Of a DNA stretch of 64,000 bases, positions 1 to 8,501 are shown in pieces. Both the position numbers and the translations under genes were made by a program. The DNA comes from Hyphomicrobiales bacterium (GTDB lineage Bacteria; Pseudomonadota; Alphaproteobacteria; Rhizobiales; Beijerinckiaceae). The stretch covers positions 310,001 to 374,000 of the forward strand of contig JAGXAN010000002.1 in NCBI GenBank assembly GCA_019075865.1, read 5' to 3'. Each line of letters opens with the position of its first letter. Position 1 is the stretch's first letter. The notes beneath the pieces are model-generated. The model worked only from the letters and a program-made list of their open reading frames with translations, was not told the origin of the DNA and made no database searches.

Positions 1-687
1 GGATTCAAAACCCTCAACGCGAATATATGTCGCCTCCGTGGGGACGTGGGCTGCGCCGGTGATGGAAAACGGCGAGCGGATGGCCAAGGTCAGCGCGCGA
101 ATGGCGCGGGCATCATCCAACCCGTGAAAGGCCAGACTGGCCGTGGATTGAGGCCGAGGCAGAACTTTGAAAGTGACCTCGCTGAGCACGCCGAGCGTGC
201 CAAAAGCCCCGCAGGAAAGTTTCACCAGATCGAGCCCGGTGACATTTTTCATGACCCGGCCACCGCTTTTGACAATTTCGCCTTTGCCATTCACGAGGCG
301 CACGCCAATCAGGTGATCGCGGGCCGACCCAAGGGCAAAACGTCTTGGCCCAGCAAGGTTGCAGGCGACGACGCCGCCAAGGGTGGGCTCACCCTGACTG
401 CCCAGAAGGGGGCGATAATCCATCGGCTCAAACGGCAGCATCTGGCCTTTTTCGGCAAGGCTCGCTTCAATTTCCGCCAATGGTGTGCCCGCGCGCGCCG
501 AAATGACCATTTCAGACGGCTCGTAAAGCGTAATGCCGCGCAACAGGCGCGTGGAGAGCGTCACTTCGCTCTGGGTTGGGCGCCCCAGTCCGGCTTTGGT
601 GCCGGAGCCTTCAATATCAATCAATCCGGTGGCATTGCGCACCATATGCGCAAGCTCAATTTCACTGGCGGGCAATAATGGGGGCAT
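1..687 (-). CDS. glcE: Glycolate oxidase FAD-binding subunit GlcE (partial)
   Basis: The gene reads leftwards and runs off the window, so only the first 229 residues are visible. GlcE is the second FAD-binding subunit of membrane-associated glycolate oxidase (GlcDEF), which oxidises glycolate to glyoxylate. The visible part shows an FAD_binding_4 fold: a KAGLGRP stretch near the N-terminus, a [18 protein letters not shown] segment, and the [16 protein letters not shown] motif typical of GlcE. The start is the ATG at 685-687; translation is open from there to the edge. Its usual partner glcD lies about 8 kb to the right on the other strand, so the operon is split here. glcF is probably just outside the window. 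Confidence 0.9.
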   Translation of the reverse strand, partial: MPPLLPASEIELAHMVRNATGLIDIEGSGTKAGLGRPTQSEVTLSTRLLRGITLYEPSEMVISARAGTPLAEIEASLAEKGQMLPFEPMDYRPLLGSQGEPTLGGVVACNLAGPRRFALGSARDHLIGVRLVNGKGEIVKSGGRVMKNVTGLDLVKLSCGAFGTLGVLSEVTFKVLPRPQSTASLAFHGLDDARAIRALTLAIRSPFSITGAAHVPTEATYIRVEGFES

Positions 688-845
688 GGCGGTTCAAGAC
701 TCTTCCCTTGCGATGGTCGTGCATTATAGCGGCTTTGTTTCCATCCAGCTTGCGATTATCATGCGTCAGACACTGGGTCATGACAAGAAACGACGGGCAA
801 AAACCCAATACCGCCAGCTAACACTTTCGTCGTGCAGGCGCTGGG

Positions 846-1445
846 TCAGGCAGCGCTGCTATGCCAGCGCGGTTTGAAGCCATTGCGCAGCGCCGCAATC
901 ATCGAGGGGGGCGTGAGCACCTCCACTGGCTGCGCGCCGGCCAAGCCTTGTGGCGCGCCATAACCTGAAAAGCTCCATGCCAGAGCCAGCCCGTGCTTCA
1001 CGCCAAAAGCTTGCTGCCCGATGGCGAACATGGCGCCGTCCGGCAGCGACGAAAACAGCGCCGGGAAAAGCCTCTTGTTGCGCCCGTCGAGCCGCTCCGC
1101 ATGCAGGATCGCGTCCATCGCCGCGACTCTCAGCTTTGGCTGAGCAAATGCGTGCTGAAAAGCAAGTGCGTCCTCGCGCCGGCATTCAAAACAGGGCCGG
1201 TGCCCTGCCGCCAGCGCGGTGACTTCATCGAGAAAAAACAATTCTGTATAATAGCGGCCCCAGACATCGCGTTGGCGGCCCTTGAAACGGCACAAACAGC
1301 ATATCCATTGCCGGCTTGCCCAGTGCCGCGTCCCCAAAGTTTGCGTATCGCGATGGAAGCGGCCACCGCGATTGCCCATCATCTCACCCCGTGCGGGCAC
1401 GGCTTGCAATTGGCCAAATGGATCAACGCGGTTGGGGCGCGCCAT
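846..1445 (-). CDS. Conserved hypothetical protein with CxxC motif
   Basis: This 199-residue soluble protein has the look of a widespread, uncharacterised proteobacterial family: an N-terminal MxNRGGRxH region, a WICCLCRFKGR segment, then YTELFFLDEVTALAAGHRP followed by CFECRR. The clustered cysteines (ICC and CFEC) could bind a metal, which is inference only. A longer in-frame start exists at 1502, but it would overlap the preceding gene, and the recognisable part begins at the ATG at 1445, one base after that gene's stop. The tight spacing suggests co-transcription with the L,D-transpeptidase. No function is proposed. Confidence 0.7.
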   Translation of the reverse strand: MARPNRVDPFGQLQAVPARGEMMGNRGGRFHRDTQTLGTRHWASRQWICCLCRFKGRQRDVWGRYYTELFFLDEVTALAAGHRPCFECRREDALAFQHAFAQPKLRVAAMDAILHAERLDGRNKRLFPALFSSLPDGAMFAIGQQAFGVKHGLALAWSFSGYGAPQGLAGAQPVEVLTPPSMIAALRNGFKPRWHSSAA

Positions 1446-1446
1446 T

Positions 1447-2913
1447 CTAGCGGTTTGGGTAGAGGATTTCCGGCGAATCCGCCCGTGCCTGCTGGCCGCC
1501 AATATTGTCGAGGTGATAGGCGTCTTCGCGGAAATGCACCACGCCGTCAGCGGTCGCCCAACCGGTCATGTAAACCCACATCACCGGCACGGCATGCGGC
1601 AACGAAATATCCTGCCGTGCACCAGACTTGATGCGACTGACCAGCGAATGCTCGTCCCACTCGTTCATACCATAGCTGCCGGTGCCGTGCAGCAACCATG
1701 CCGCCAGGTCATTGACGCCCTGAACGCGCACGCAGCCATGCGACAGGAACCGGAAATCCGAGTTGAAATATTGCTTCGTCGGCGTGTCGTGCATATACAC
1801 CGCATCCTTGTTGAACATCTGGATGCGCAACTGGCCCAAAGCGTCCCCTACGCCCGAATCCTGCCGGAAAATATGATTGGCCGCCGATTTTGAATACCAG
1901 TCGATATCGCGCGGATTGATTTCGTGATTGCGATAATCATATATTTTTATCCGCAAATGCGTCAGATAATTGGGATCCTTCTGCATTTTTGGAATGATCT
2001 CTTTGATGATGATCGACTGCGGCAGCGTCCAGTTCGGGTTGAGGTTGATTGCGGATATGCTGGCACTGATTTCCGGCGATTGATGCTGCGGGGCACCCAC
2101 CACCGCCACATAGCGATGCGCCACCTGACCATTTTCCACCGCTTCCACCGCAGCCGATGGAATGTTTACATCCACATAGCGTTCGCCGAAGTTGAATTTG
2201 CGGCCAGCCAATCGGTCAGCGGTCGACGCCAATTGGTTGAAACGTGCGGCGGCGCTGACATTGATTTCGCGTAAGGTTGCCCCGTTTACCAAGCCCGTCG
2301 GACGCAGCCCCAACCGCGCCTGAAAACGCTTGACCGCATTGGTCAGGTCTGGCGTCCACTTCGAACTGCCGCTGTCGCTGCCAAGATCCCCTTCAATCGC
2401 CAGACGGCGACGCAGCGCCAGAACCGGCGCGCCGGAGGAACGCGGCCCCAACGCGCCAGAAATGCGCGGCCATCCACCGGCGTCAACAATGGCGGAGTAT
2501 TTCTCGGCAGCCTTGGCGGTCAGGAAGAATGTATCCGGCCCGACGCTTGGCACCGGATCCTCCCCCACTAAAGTTTGCAACGGCCCGCTCCGGCGCACGA
2601 TGCGCCGGGGCTTGCGCTTGACGGGATGCAGAATGGTCGCACCCGGTGCCGCGACAACGGGACCCGCAACCGCCGGGCCCGCTGGCAACGGGCTGGATAC
2701 CACGCCAGTGCCGGTGGGCACGCTAATGATATTGGGCGCGGTTGCCGCTGGTGCCGGGGCTGGCAACAGATTGCGCGACGGCACCGCTGGCGCTGGCACG
2801 ATTTGCGCAGGTAATGGCTGAATGATCGATTGCGCCAGGGTCGGCGATGCGGCCAGACCCAGAAATGCAATCGTCAGGGCAGAAACGAGGTGGGACTTTG
2901 AAGCTAATTTCAT
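1447..2913 (-). CDS. Secreted L,D-transpeptidase with peptidoglycan-binding domain (YcbB-like)
   Basis: Periplasmic peptidoglycan cross-linking enzyme that forms 3-3 bonds or attaches proteins to stem peptides. A signal peptide ends near ASPTLAQS, followed by a Pro/Ala-rich linker, a PG_binding_1-like helical repeat around residues 160-215 and a YkuD catalytic domain. The active-site signature is present: His at about 375 in YMHDTP and the SHGCVRV motif with the nucleophilic Cys at about 394. I chose the ATG at 2913 over the in-frame TTG at 2922 because it gives a clean signal peptide. A second, shorter L,D-transpeptidase is at 38.3-39.0 kb. Confidence 0.88.
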   Translation of the reverse strand: MKLASKSHLVSALTIAFLGLAASPTLAQSIIQPLPAQIVPAPAVPSRNLLPAPAPAATAPNIISVPTGTGVVSSPLPAGPAVAGPVVAAPGATILHPVKRKPRRIVRRSGPLQTLVGEDPVPSVGPDTFFLTAKAAEKYSAIVDAGGWPRISGALGPRSSGAPVLALRRRLAIEGDLGSDSGSSKWTPDLTNAVKRFQARLGLRPTGLVNGATLREINVSAAARFNQLASTADRLAGRKFNFGERYVDVNIPSAAVEAVENGQVAHRYVAVVGAPQHQSPEISASISAINLNPNWTLPQSIIIKEIIPKMQKDPNYLTHLRIKIYDYRNHEINPRDIDWYSKSAANHIFRQDSGVGDALGQLRIQMFNKDAVYMHDTPTKQYFNSDFRFLSHGCVRVQGVNDLAAWLLHGTGSYGMNEWDEHSLVSRIKSGARQDISLPHAVPVMWVYMTGWATADGVVHFREDAYHLDNIGGQQARADSPEILYPNR

Positions 2914-3019
2914 GTCAGCCAACTTGATGGGGAAAAACAGCTTTTGTTAGGCGCAAGCCAAGCGATATTGCAAGGAACAATTATGCATCCCAGCACACCA
3001 CATCAAGGCTAACCAAAAC

Positions 3020-3688
3020 CTAACCGACCACCACCAGATGCAGCGCGCGTGGCCCGTGCGCGCCCAGAAGTATGGTCTGTTCGATATCGCCCGAGCGCGA
3101 TGGGCCGGTGATCATATTCACGGTTCGCGGCATCAGTCCTTTGCCAAACCGCTCGCGCAGGCTTTGCCAGGCCGATTCATAATCTCCTGTAATATCAGCG
3201 GCTTCCACGACAATTATGTGATTGTCGGGCAGAAAATTCAAGCTGGTTGGATTGTCGGCGCCCGATGTCATGATCAAGGTTCCAGTCTCCGCGACGCCGG
3301 CAAAAGCATGGGAAACCGCGTTCAGATCGGCCCCGTCGCTGCGCCCCTGGCTGAGGGCGAGCGTGGTTTTTGACCATGGCATGGCGCTCAGGCGCGCATC
3401 CTCACCCATCCTCAAAGTCGCCGGCAGGTTCTTGTTGCGCAGATAATTGGCAATTTCCTCCGGCACCTGTTGCGAATCTGCCACACGGCTAACCGTGCAC
3501 TGCACCGCCTCTGCCTGCGCGCAGAACAGGCCGATCATGTCATCCTTTGGCAATTGGCCACGGGCCACCGGCACACCCTTGGGTGCCTGCGCCAGCCTTT
3601 CTGCCACCGCAGACAGGCGCGGCCTCTCCGTGCCAGTCACGCCGAGCGAGCGACGGATGTTGGAGAAAATATCGGAACGGGATGACAT
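3020..3688 (-). CDS. lutC: LutC/YkgG family LUD-domain protein
   Basis: A 222-residue protein of the LUD (lactate utilisation) family. LutC works with the iron-sulfur proteins LutA and LutB in oxidation of L-lactate to pyruvate. The C-terminal half carries the family core: VAETGTLIMTSGADNPTSLN, then HIIVVEAADI and a final MITGPSRSGDIE motif. In most bacteria lutABC are contiguous; here lutC is separated from lutB by an AT-rich orphan gene and lutA lies about 4 kb further away. All three remain on the same strand, so a common ancestral operon is likely. Confidence 0.88.
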   Translation of the reverse strand: MSSRSDIFSNIRRSLGVTGTERPRLSAVAERLAQAPKGVPVARGQLPKDDMIGLFCAQAEAVQCTVSRVADSQQVPEEIANYLRNKNLPATLRMGEDARLSAMPWSKTTLALSQGRSDGADLNAVSHAFAGVAETGTLIMTSGADNPTSLNFLPDNHIIVVEAADITGDYESAWQSLRERFGKGLMPRTVNMITGPSRSGDIEQTILLGAHGPRALHLVVVG

Positions 3689-3788
3689 GATGCACTAACC
3701 CCCAGGGACGGGTGCCAGTTTAGCAACGAATGCACGGCAAAATCAAATCGCGGTCATTCCGGCCAACGCCCAGCCCAACGGCTGAAAT

Positions 3789-4304
3789 CTAAAAGGACTG
3801 ATTGGCGAGATAGGGATTATTATCGTCCGGTCCACGTGTTGCTTCAGGAGATGCGCGCAGAAGGCCATTTTTGATCAAGGCACCCTTGGGACCAAACATA
3901 TATTGGATGCCGGCACATAGATGAATGACCGTTTGATAAGTCATGTAATTGAATTTCATGCCAGCCAAAAGTTCCGCATCTTTTATTTCGTCGGGGGAGT
4001 GATTTTGGATATGCTTGACTTCAAGATTGCTCAAGGCAATGAAATTTATTGTGGTCGCATTGCAGTTGCGCCCCATAATTTTGATAAGCTTCAAAACCCT
4101 TATGTTTTCAGCCAGTGGATCGGTCATTTTTTCCAAAAACGAATCCAGCACCGGGTTGGTTTTTGGATCATTTGTCATGGTCTTTTTCCAACTCGGCGGG
4201 AAGCGTTTATCCCAGGTAAGTGGGAACTTTTTGGCAAACGCGGGTAAGGCGCCGAACGAAAATGAAATCGCGACGGCGATTATTAGGCTTTTGAAAATTT
4301 TCAA
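3789..4304 (-). CDS. Unknown secreted protein, AT-rich, between lutB and lutC
   Basis: A 171-residue protein starting at a TTG and carrying a clear signal peptide (hydrophobic IIAVAISFSFGA, cleavage after PAFA). The mature part is lysine-rich at its start and contains two cysteines that could form a disulfide. I recognise no family. The base composition is visibly lower in GC than the lut genes on both sides, and codon choice differs (many AAA, ATT, TTT codons). It sits 100 bp from lutC and 109 bp from lutB, on the same strand. This pattern suggests a later insertion into the lut operon, possibly by horizontal transfer. Confidence 0.6.
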   Translation of the reverse strand: MKIFKSLIIAVAISFSFGALPAFAKKFPLTWDKRFPPSWKKTMTNDPKTNPVLDSFLEKMTDPLAENIRVLKLIKIMGRNCNATTINFIALSNLEVKHIQNHSPDEIKDAELLAGMKFNYMTYQTVIHLCAGIQYMFGPKGALIKNGLLRASPEATRGPDDNNPYLANQSF

Positions 4305-4413
4305 GCAGAATGGCCTTCAATAAATTTGGATATACGTGCCGAGCGCATTATCCCGCGCATCAATATTCCAAACTTACCACCCGAAAATTAAAATTCGATA
4401 ACTTCTAAAGCTT

Positions 4414-5838
4414 TTAGGTGCCACGCTTTGCTTTCCACATGGCTTGAAATGTCTCGCCTTGCGGGGCGGGAAGGTCGCGATATTTTGTCCAGCCGCCGGC
4501 AAGCGGCAGCCATTTGAAGCGGCCATGGCTGCGGCCCAGCCAACCAAGGCCCGCCATGCCAAATCGCGTTGCCAGGCGATACAGCCCCGCCCGCCGCGCC
4601 ACAAAAGCCCAGGCCGCTATGCCATAGCGGGTGCTGGCGGGGGACAAATGCCGTTCAAACTCGCGCTCGCGCCAGTGCCGCATCAACTTGGGCAAAGGAA
4701 TCCGCACGGGACAGACGCTTTCACAGCGCCCGCAAAAAGTCGAGGCATTGGGCAATTGGCCGCCCTGATCGACGCCGATCAGCGAGGGCGTAAGCACGGC
4801 CCCCATCGGCCCCGGATAAACCCAGCCATAGGCATGGCCACCCACGGCGTGATACACCGGGCAATGGTTCATGCAGGCCCCGCAGCGGATGCACCGCAGC
4901 ATGTCCTCAAATTCCGAGCCGAGCATGGCCGAGCGGCCATTGTCGAGCAAAATCACGTGATAATCTTCCGGCCCATCGACGTCACCGGGGCGGCGCGGCC
5001 CGGTGGACAAGGTCGTGTAAACGGACATGTCCTGCCCGGTGGCCGAGCGCGCCAGCACCCGCAGAATTTGCGATACATCTTCCAGCGTCGGCACGACTTT
5101 TTCGATCGAGGCCAGCACGATATGGCACTTGGGCAGCAGTTGGGTGAGGTCGCCATTGCCTTCATTGGTGACAATCACCGAGGTGCCGGTCTCCGCAATG
5201 AGAAAATTGGCACCCGTAATCCCGATATCGGCCGCCAGAAACTTTTCGCGCAGCATAGTGCGCGCTTCGGTTAACAATTGCACGGGCTGGGACAGGTCAC
5301 GATCAGCCGGCAAATGCTTGTGCACGCGGCGAAAATCTGCCTCCACCTGCTCCTTGGTGAGATGCACCGCCGGCGCGATGATATGCGAGGGCGCTTCGCC
5401 GCGCAGCTGGATGATATATTCGCCAAGGTCGGTCTCAATGGCTTCCATACCGGCCTTTTCAAGCGCTTCATTCACGCCGATCTCTTCCGAGATCATCGAT
5501 TTGCCCTTGGTCACGGTCTTGGCACCGCGCGCCCGGCAAATCTCGATCACGATCCGGTTGGCTTCGGCGCTGTCGCGCGCATAGTGCACGGTGCCGCCGG
5601 ACGCGCTGACCTTGGCTTCATGGGCTTCGAGGTAAAGGTCCAGATGTGCCAGCGCATGATTTTTGATGTCGCGGGCCGAATCGCGCAAATCCTCGAATTC
5701 CGGCAGCTTGGCGGCGGCTTTCACGCGTTTGTCGATAAAGCCGGCCCGCACATTACCCAAGGCCTTTTGCAATTGCGCATCGCCCAGCGCCTCATGCGCA
5801 TTGGCCTTGAATTGCGGGGAGGTAGGATGGGCGCTCAT
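4414..5838 (-). CDS. lutB: LutB, iron-sulfur lactate-utilisation protein
   Basis: A 474-residue protein with an N-terminal LUD domain (residues about 60-300, including ETGTSVIVTNEGNGDL) and a C-terminal ferredoxin-like part that binds two [4Fe-4S] clusters. The first cluster motif is Cys316-x2-Cys319-x2-Cys322-x3-Cys326 (CIRCGACMNHCP); the second is Cys369-x2-Cys372-x3-Cys376 (CGRCESVCP). Length and order match LutB/LldF. It acts with LutA and LutC to pass electrons from L-lactate to the respiratory chain. The start is an ATG; the region upstream is shared with the oppositely oriented aquaporin gene. Confidence 0.93.
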   Translation of the reverse strand: MSAHPTSPQFKANAHEALGDAQLQKALGNVRAGFIDKRVKAAAKLPEFEDLRDSARDIKNHALAHLDLYLEAHEAKVSASGGTVHYARDSAEANRIVIEICRARGAKTVTKGKSMISEEIGVNEALEKAGMEAIETDLGEYIIQLRGEAPSHIIAPAVHLTKEQVEADFRRVHKHLPADRDLSQPVQLLTEARTMLREKFLAADIGITGANFLIAETGTSVIVTNEGNGDLTQLLPKCHIVLASIEKVVPTLEDVSQILRVLARSATGQDMSVYTTLSTGPRRPGDVDGPEDYHVILLDNGRSAMLGSEFEDMLRCIRCGACMNHCPVYHAVGGHAYGWVYPGPMGAVLTPSLIGVDQGGQLPNASTFCGRCESVCPVRIPLPKLMRHWREREFERHLSPASTRYGIAAWAFVARRAGLYRLATRFGMAGLGWLGRSHGRFKWLPLAGGWTKYRDLPAPQGETFQAMWKAKRGT

Positions 5839-6138
5839 GGCAGGGCAACTTTCAATTCAAGTCAACTTTCACTTTAAGGCAAACCAACGGACTTGGCCGT
5901 CAAAATTCACCAAAGGCTGGCCTTCTCGACAGAGCCAAACCCTACAGCCATCCTTGGCACGGACAGCAATTTGTCAACGGAAATTTGTGCATGTCAGGCG
6001 TTTGACCACAAACCCTTGACGCTGCGTCAAAATTGAGCGCAGACTTGCACAGTTTGCCGCAAGGCTGACTTGGCTGGCAGTTTGCGCTGGTTTTAGAACG
6101 ACATTTGATGTCACAAAAAGTTAAAAAGGGAAGTCATT
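5839..6138. other. 300-bp divergent promoter region between lutB and aqpZ
   Basis: No credible gene lies here. The interval separates two divergent starts, so it should hold both promoters. The only striking structure is the 15-bp perfect palindrome at 6016-6030, described separately. The rest is unremarkable AT-moderate spacer. Confidence 0.6.
6016..6030. promoter_or_regulatory. Perfect 15-bp palindrome TTGACGCTGCGTCAA
   Basis: Two 7-base arms (TTGACGC and GCGTCAA) surround a single central base, 108 bp upstream of the aquaporin start and 177 bp upstream of lutB. It resembles a dimeric repressor or activator site. FNR/FixK sites have six bases between TTGA and TCAA; this one has seven, so it is not a standard FNR box. 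The TTGACG half could also act as a -35 element. Confidence 0.4.
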
Positions 6139-6843
6139 ATGAAAAAATCGATAGCTGAGTTTATAGGCACGTTCACCTTGGTATTCATCGGGTGCGGCGC
6201 AGCCGTCATCGGTGGCATGGGCGCAGGCCCAACAGCCATTGACGTGCTCGGTATTGCTTTCGCCTTTGGCCTCGCCATTGTAGCCATGGCCTATGGCATT
6301 GGCCCGGTTTCGGGCTGCCACGTCAATCCAGCGGTGAGTTTTGGTGCATTTATGGCAGGCCGGATGAGCTTGGCCGATCTCATCAGCTATGCAATTGCCC
6401 AAACGCTCGGTGCCATCGCCGGTGCAGCAGTGCTTTATCTGATCTTGTCGGGCAAGGCTTCCGGTTGGACCGGTGGCTTGGGTCAGAATGGCTGGGGTGC
6501 CCATTACCTCGGCGAATATAACGTCACTTCGGCTTTTGTGTTTGAAACCGTCGCCACTTTCATATTTGTCGTGTGCATTTTGGGCGTAACGCAGGAAGGC
6601 TCGCCCTCAATGCTGGCCGGCCTTGCCATCGGCCTCACCCTTTGCGCGATCCATATCGTTGGCATCAATGTAACCGGCGTATCGGTCAACCCGGCGCGCT
6701 CCATTGGCCCGGCACTGATTGGCATGGCCAAGAATCCAGCCGCCGTTGGCCAATTGTGGCTGTTCATCATCGCCCCGCTTCTGGGGGCAGGGGTTGCAGG
6801 CGTCCTGTTTCGCGCCAATGTGCTGAGCGCCAAAAACGCCTGA
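6139..6843 (+). CDS. aqpZ: Aquaporin Z-like MIP channel
   Basis: A 234-residue inner-membrane channel with six transmembrane helices and both NPA half-helices (Asn63-Pro-Ala and Asn184-Pro-Ala). By alignment to E. coli AqpZ the selectivity filter reads Phe43, His172, Val181, Arg187. Phe, His and Arg are the water-specific residues, but the usual Thr is replaced by Val. Water is the default substrate. The gene sits inside a split lactate-oxidation cluster, facing the opposite way, which raises the possibility that it also passes a small uncharged acid. A strong terminator follows at 6862-6902. Confidence 0.9.
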   Translation: MKKSIAEFIGTFTLVFIGCGAAVIGGMGAGPTAIDVLGIAFAFGLAIVAMAYGIGPVSGCHVNPAVSFGAFMAGRMSLADLISYAIAQTLGAIAGAAVLYLILSGKASGWTGGLGQNGWGAHYLGEYNVTSAFVFETVATFIFVVCILGVTQEGSPSMLAGLAIGLTLCAIHIVGINVTGVSVNPARSIGPALIGMAKNPAAVGQLWLFIIAPLLGAGVAGVLFRANVLSAKNA

Positions 6844-6861
6844 GACACGCTTCAAACGCGC

Positions 6862-6902
6862 TCCGTCAGAGGGGCACAAGCATCTCTCTGACGGAAATTT
6901 TT
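6862..6902 (+). terminator. Rho-independent terminator after aqpZ
   Basis: A 10-bp perfect stem, TCCGTCAGAG at 6862-6871 pairing with CTCTGACGGA at 6886-6895, is followed by AATTTTT. The T-run favours rightward termination of aqpZ. It reaches the last bases of the convergent HXXEE gene. Confidence 0.8.
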
Positions 6903-7512
6903 ACAATTGCGTTTTGAACGGCAGCCGCAGCCATGGCCACGCCATGATCAGGGCAATGGCCCCATGCAGTGCCACAGCAACGCTAATCAAAATTGCAAAT
7001 ATCGGCCAGCCGATGATGTTTTGGCTAAACGCGCCATGCAATGTCCAGATCGAGAACGGCAGCAGCAGGAAAATGGCGGTCCATAGTCCCGGATTGGCCC
7101 GGCGCAACTTCACGGCGGCCATCACATGCGTCAGGCCATTGACCAGCGACACCGCGACCATGGCCAGACCCATCCATAAAAAGCCCTGCCATAAAATCGG
7201 GGGCATTGCCCCGAGGCTGACCGGCAGCCACACCAGCGCGATATTGACGAATGCAATGGCGCCGGCGGAGGCCGGAAAACCGGCATCGCCGGAATGGAAA
7301 ATCTGTTGATTGACAAACCGGCGAAACCCGGCGGGCCATAAATGCTCCTCAACCTGGTGCAGCATATACACCGGCAGGTGCAAACCCAGCAGCAAAGGCA
7401 AGGCCCGTGGAGAGTGATACACCAGCGGCACCAGATTGATGAGCGGCAGCACAATCAGCACGGGCAGGGCGTTTTGCCAACGCGCCGCTATGTACTGACC
7501 TGTGCCATTCAC
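6901..7512 (-). CDS. HXXEE-domain membrane protein
   Basis: A 203-residue integral membrane protein with about five hydrophobic helices. It contains the name-giving motif His-x-x-Glu-Glu in MLHQVEEHLWP, typical of the HXXEE family of unknown function; the conserved His and Glu residues suggest metal binding or membrane chemistry. The GTG start overlaps the lutA stop as GTGA (4 bp), so it is translationally coupled to lutA and probably co-regulated with lactate oxidation. The molecular role is unknown. Confidence 0.8.
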   Translation of the reverse strand: MNGTGQYIAARWQNALPVLIVLPLINLVPLVYHSPRALPLLLGLHLPVYMLHQVEEHLWPAGFRRFVNQQIFHSGDAGFPASAGAIAFVNIALVWLPVSLGAMPPILWQGFLWMGLAMVAVSLVNGLTHVMAAVKLRRANPGLWTAIFLLLPFSIWTLHGAFSQNIIGWPIFAILISVAVALHGAIALIMAWPWLRLPFKTQL

Positions 7513-8279
7513 TTTTTAGCGCCACCGATCGATGGTTCGTCCACCATTCCGGCCAGCACTTCGGCGATGTGGCGCACCTGCACCTTGCTGCCCTGCCGCG
7601 AAAGCTTGCCCGACATGTTCATCAGGCAGCCAAGATCGCCGGCCAGCAAGGTCTCGACCTGTGCCGCTTCGATATTGGCGGTTTTCTTCTCGACAATCGC
7701 ATTCGAGATTTCACCATATTTCACCGCGAACATACCGCCAAAACCGCAGCAGACATCCTTTTCGGCCATTTCCTTCAGCGTCACCCCCGGGATGCTCGCC
7801 AGTAATTTCCGCGGCTGGCTTTGCACGCCCATCTCGCGCAGGCCCGAGCAGGAATCGTGATAGGTCACGGTGCCGGTAAAGTTCGAGTTCACCGAAGATA
7901 CCATCATGACGTCCGTGAGAAAGCTCACCAGTTCGTGGGTTTTATCGGCAAATTCCTGCGCCTTTCGCGCCAGATTTGGATCATCGGTGAAAAGTTCGGG
8001 GTAATGGCGCGCCATCATGCCCCCGCATGAACCGGAAGGCGCGACAATAAAATCAACACCCGAGAACGCCTCGATGACCTGCGTGGCAATCGCTTTGGCA
8101 TTGGCACGGTCGCCAGAGTTGAAAGCGGGTTGCCCGCAGCAGGTCTGGCTTGGAACCACAACCTCGCAGCCGGCGTCTTCCAGCAACTTGACCGCCGCAA
8201 AGCCGACGCTTGGGCGAAACAGATCCACGAGGCAGGTGGCAAACAGACCGACGCGGGGTTTTGCAGCTTGTGTGAGCAT
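7509..8279 (-). CDS. lutA: LutA, (Fe-S)-binding lactate-utilisation protein
   Basis: A 256-residue protein with the duplicated cysteine-rich (CCG) domain found in heterodisulfide reductase-like and GlpC-like proteins. The two characteristic motifs are Cys47-Cys48-Gly-Gln-Pro and Cys177-Cys178-Gly-Phe-Gly-Gly, with further cysteines at 85 and 144. The length matches LutA/LldE. It should act with LutB and LutC on L-lactate. In this genome lutA is separated from lutB by the HXXEE gene and an oppositely oriented aquaporin. It is divergent from glcD across a 222-bp region that should contain both promoters. Confidence 0.92.
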   Translation of the reverse strand: MLTQAAKPRVGLFATCLVDLFRPSVGFAAVKLLEDAGCEVVVPSQTCCGQPAFNSGDRANAKAIATQVIEAFSGVDFIVAPSGSCGGMMARHYPELFTDDPNLARKAQEFADKTHELVSFLTDVMMVSSVNSNFTGTVTYHDSCSGLREMGVQSQPRKLLASIPGVTLKEMAEKDVCCGFGGMFAVKYGEISNAIVEKKTANIEAAQVETLLAGDLGCLMNMSGKLSRQGSKVQVRHIAEVLAGMVDEPSIGGAKK

Positions 8280-8501
8280 TGGAACCTTTGGGGATGGTGC
8301 AAGCGAATGGCAGCGGGCGAGAGAATGATTTCAGACGCCCGAATTTTCACATTAGTTTGTCAGGGCCGCCCCATGCAAACATTTTTCCAATCTGACGCCG
8401 TCATTTTAACCTCGCGCGGCGTGTTGCGCGCGTCAATCGGCACTGGCAACCCGCAAGAATTGGTATTATGATTTGTCCTTCACCGAACCCGTGAGCCTGC
8501 C

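Noticed and set aside
6016-6030. FNR/FixK box
   Set aside because: The spacing between TTGA and TCAA is seven bases, while the FNR/FixK site has six; I list it only as an unassigned palindrome.
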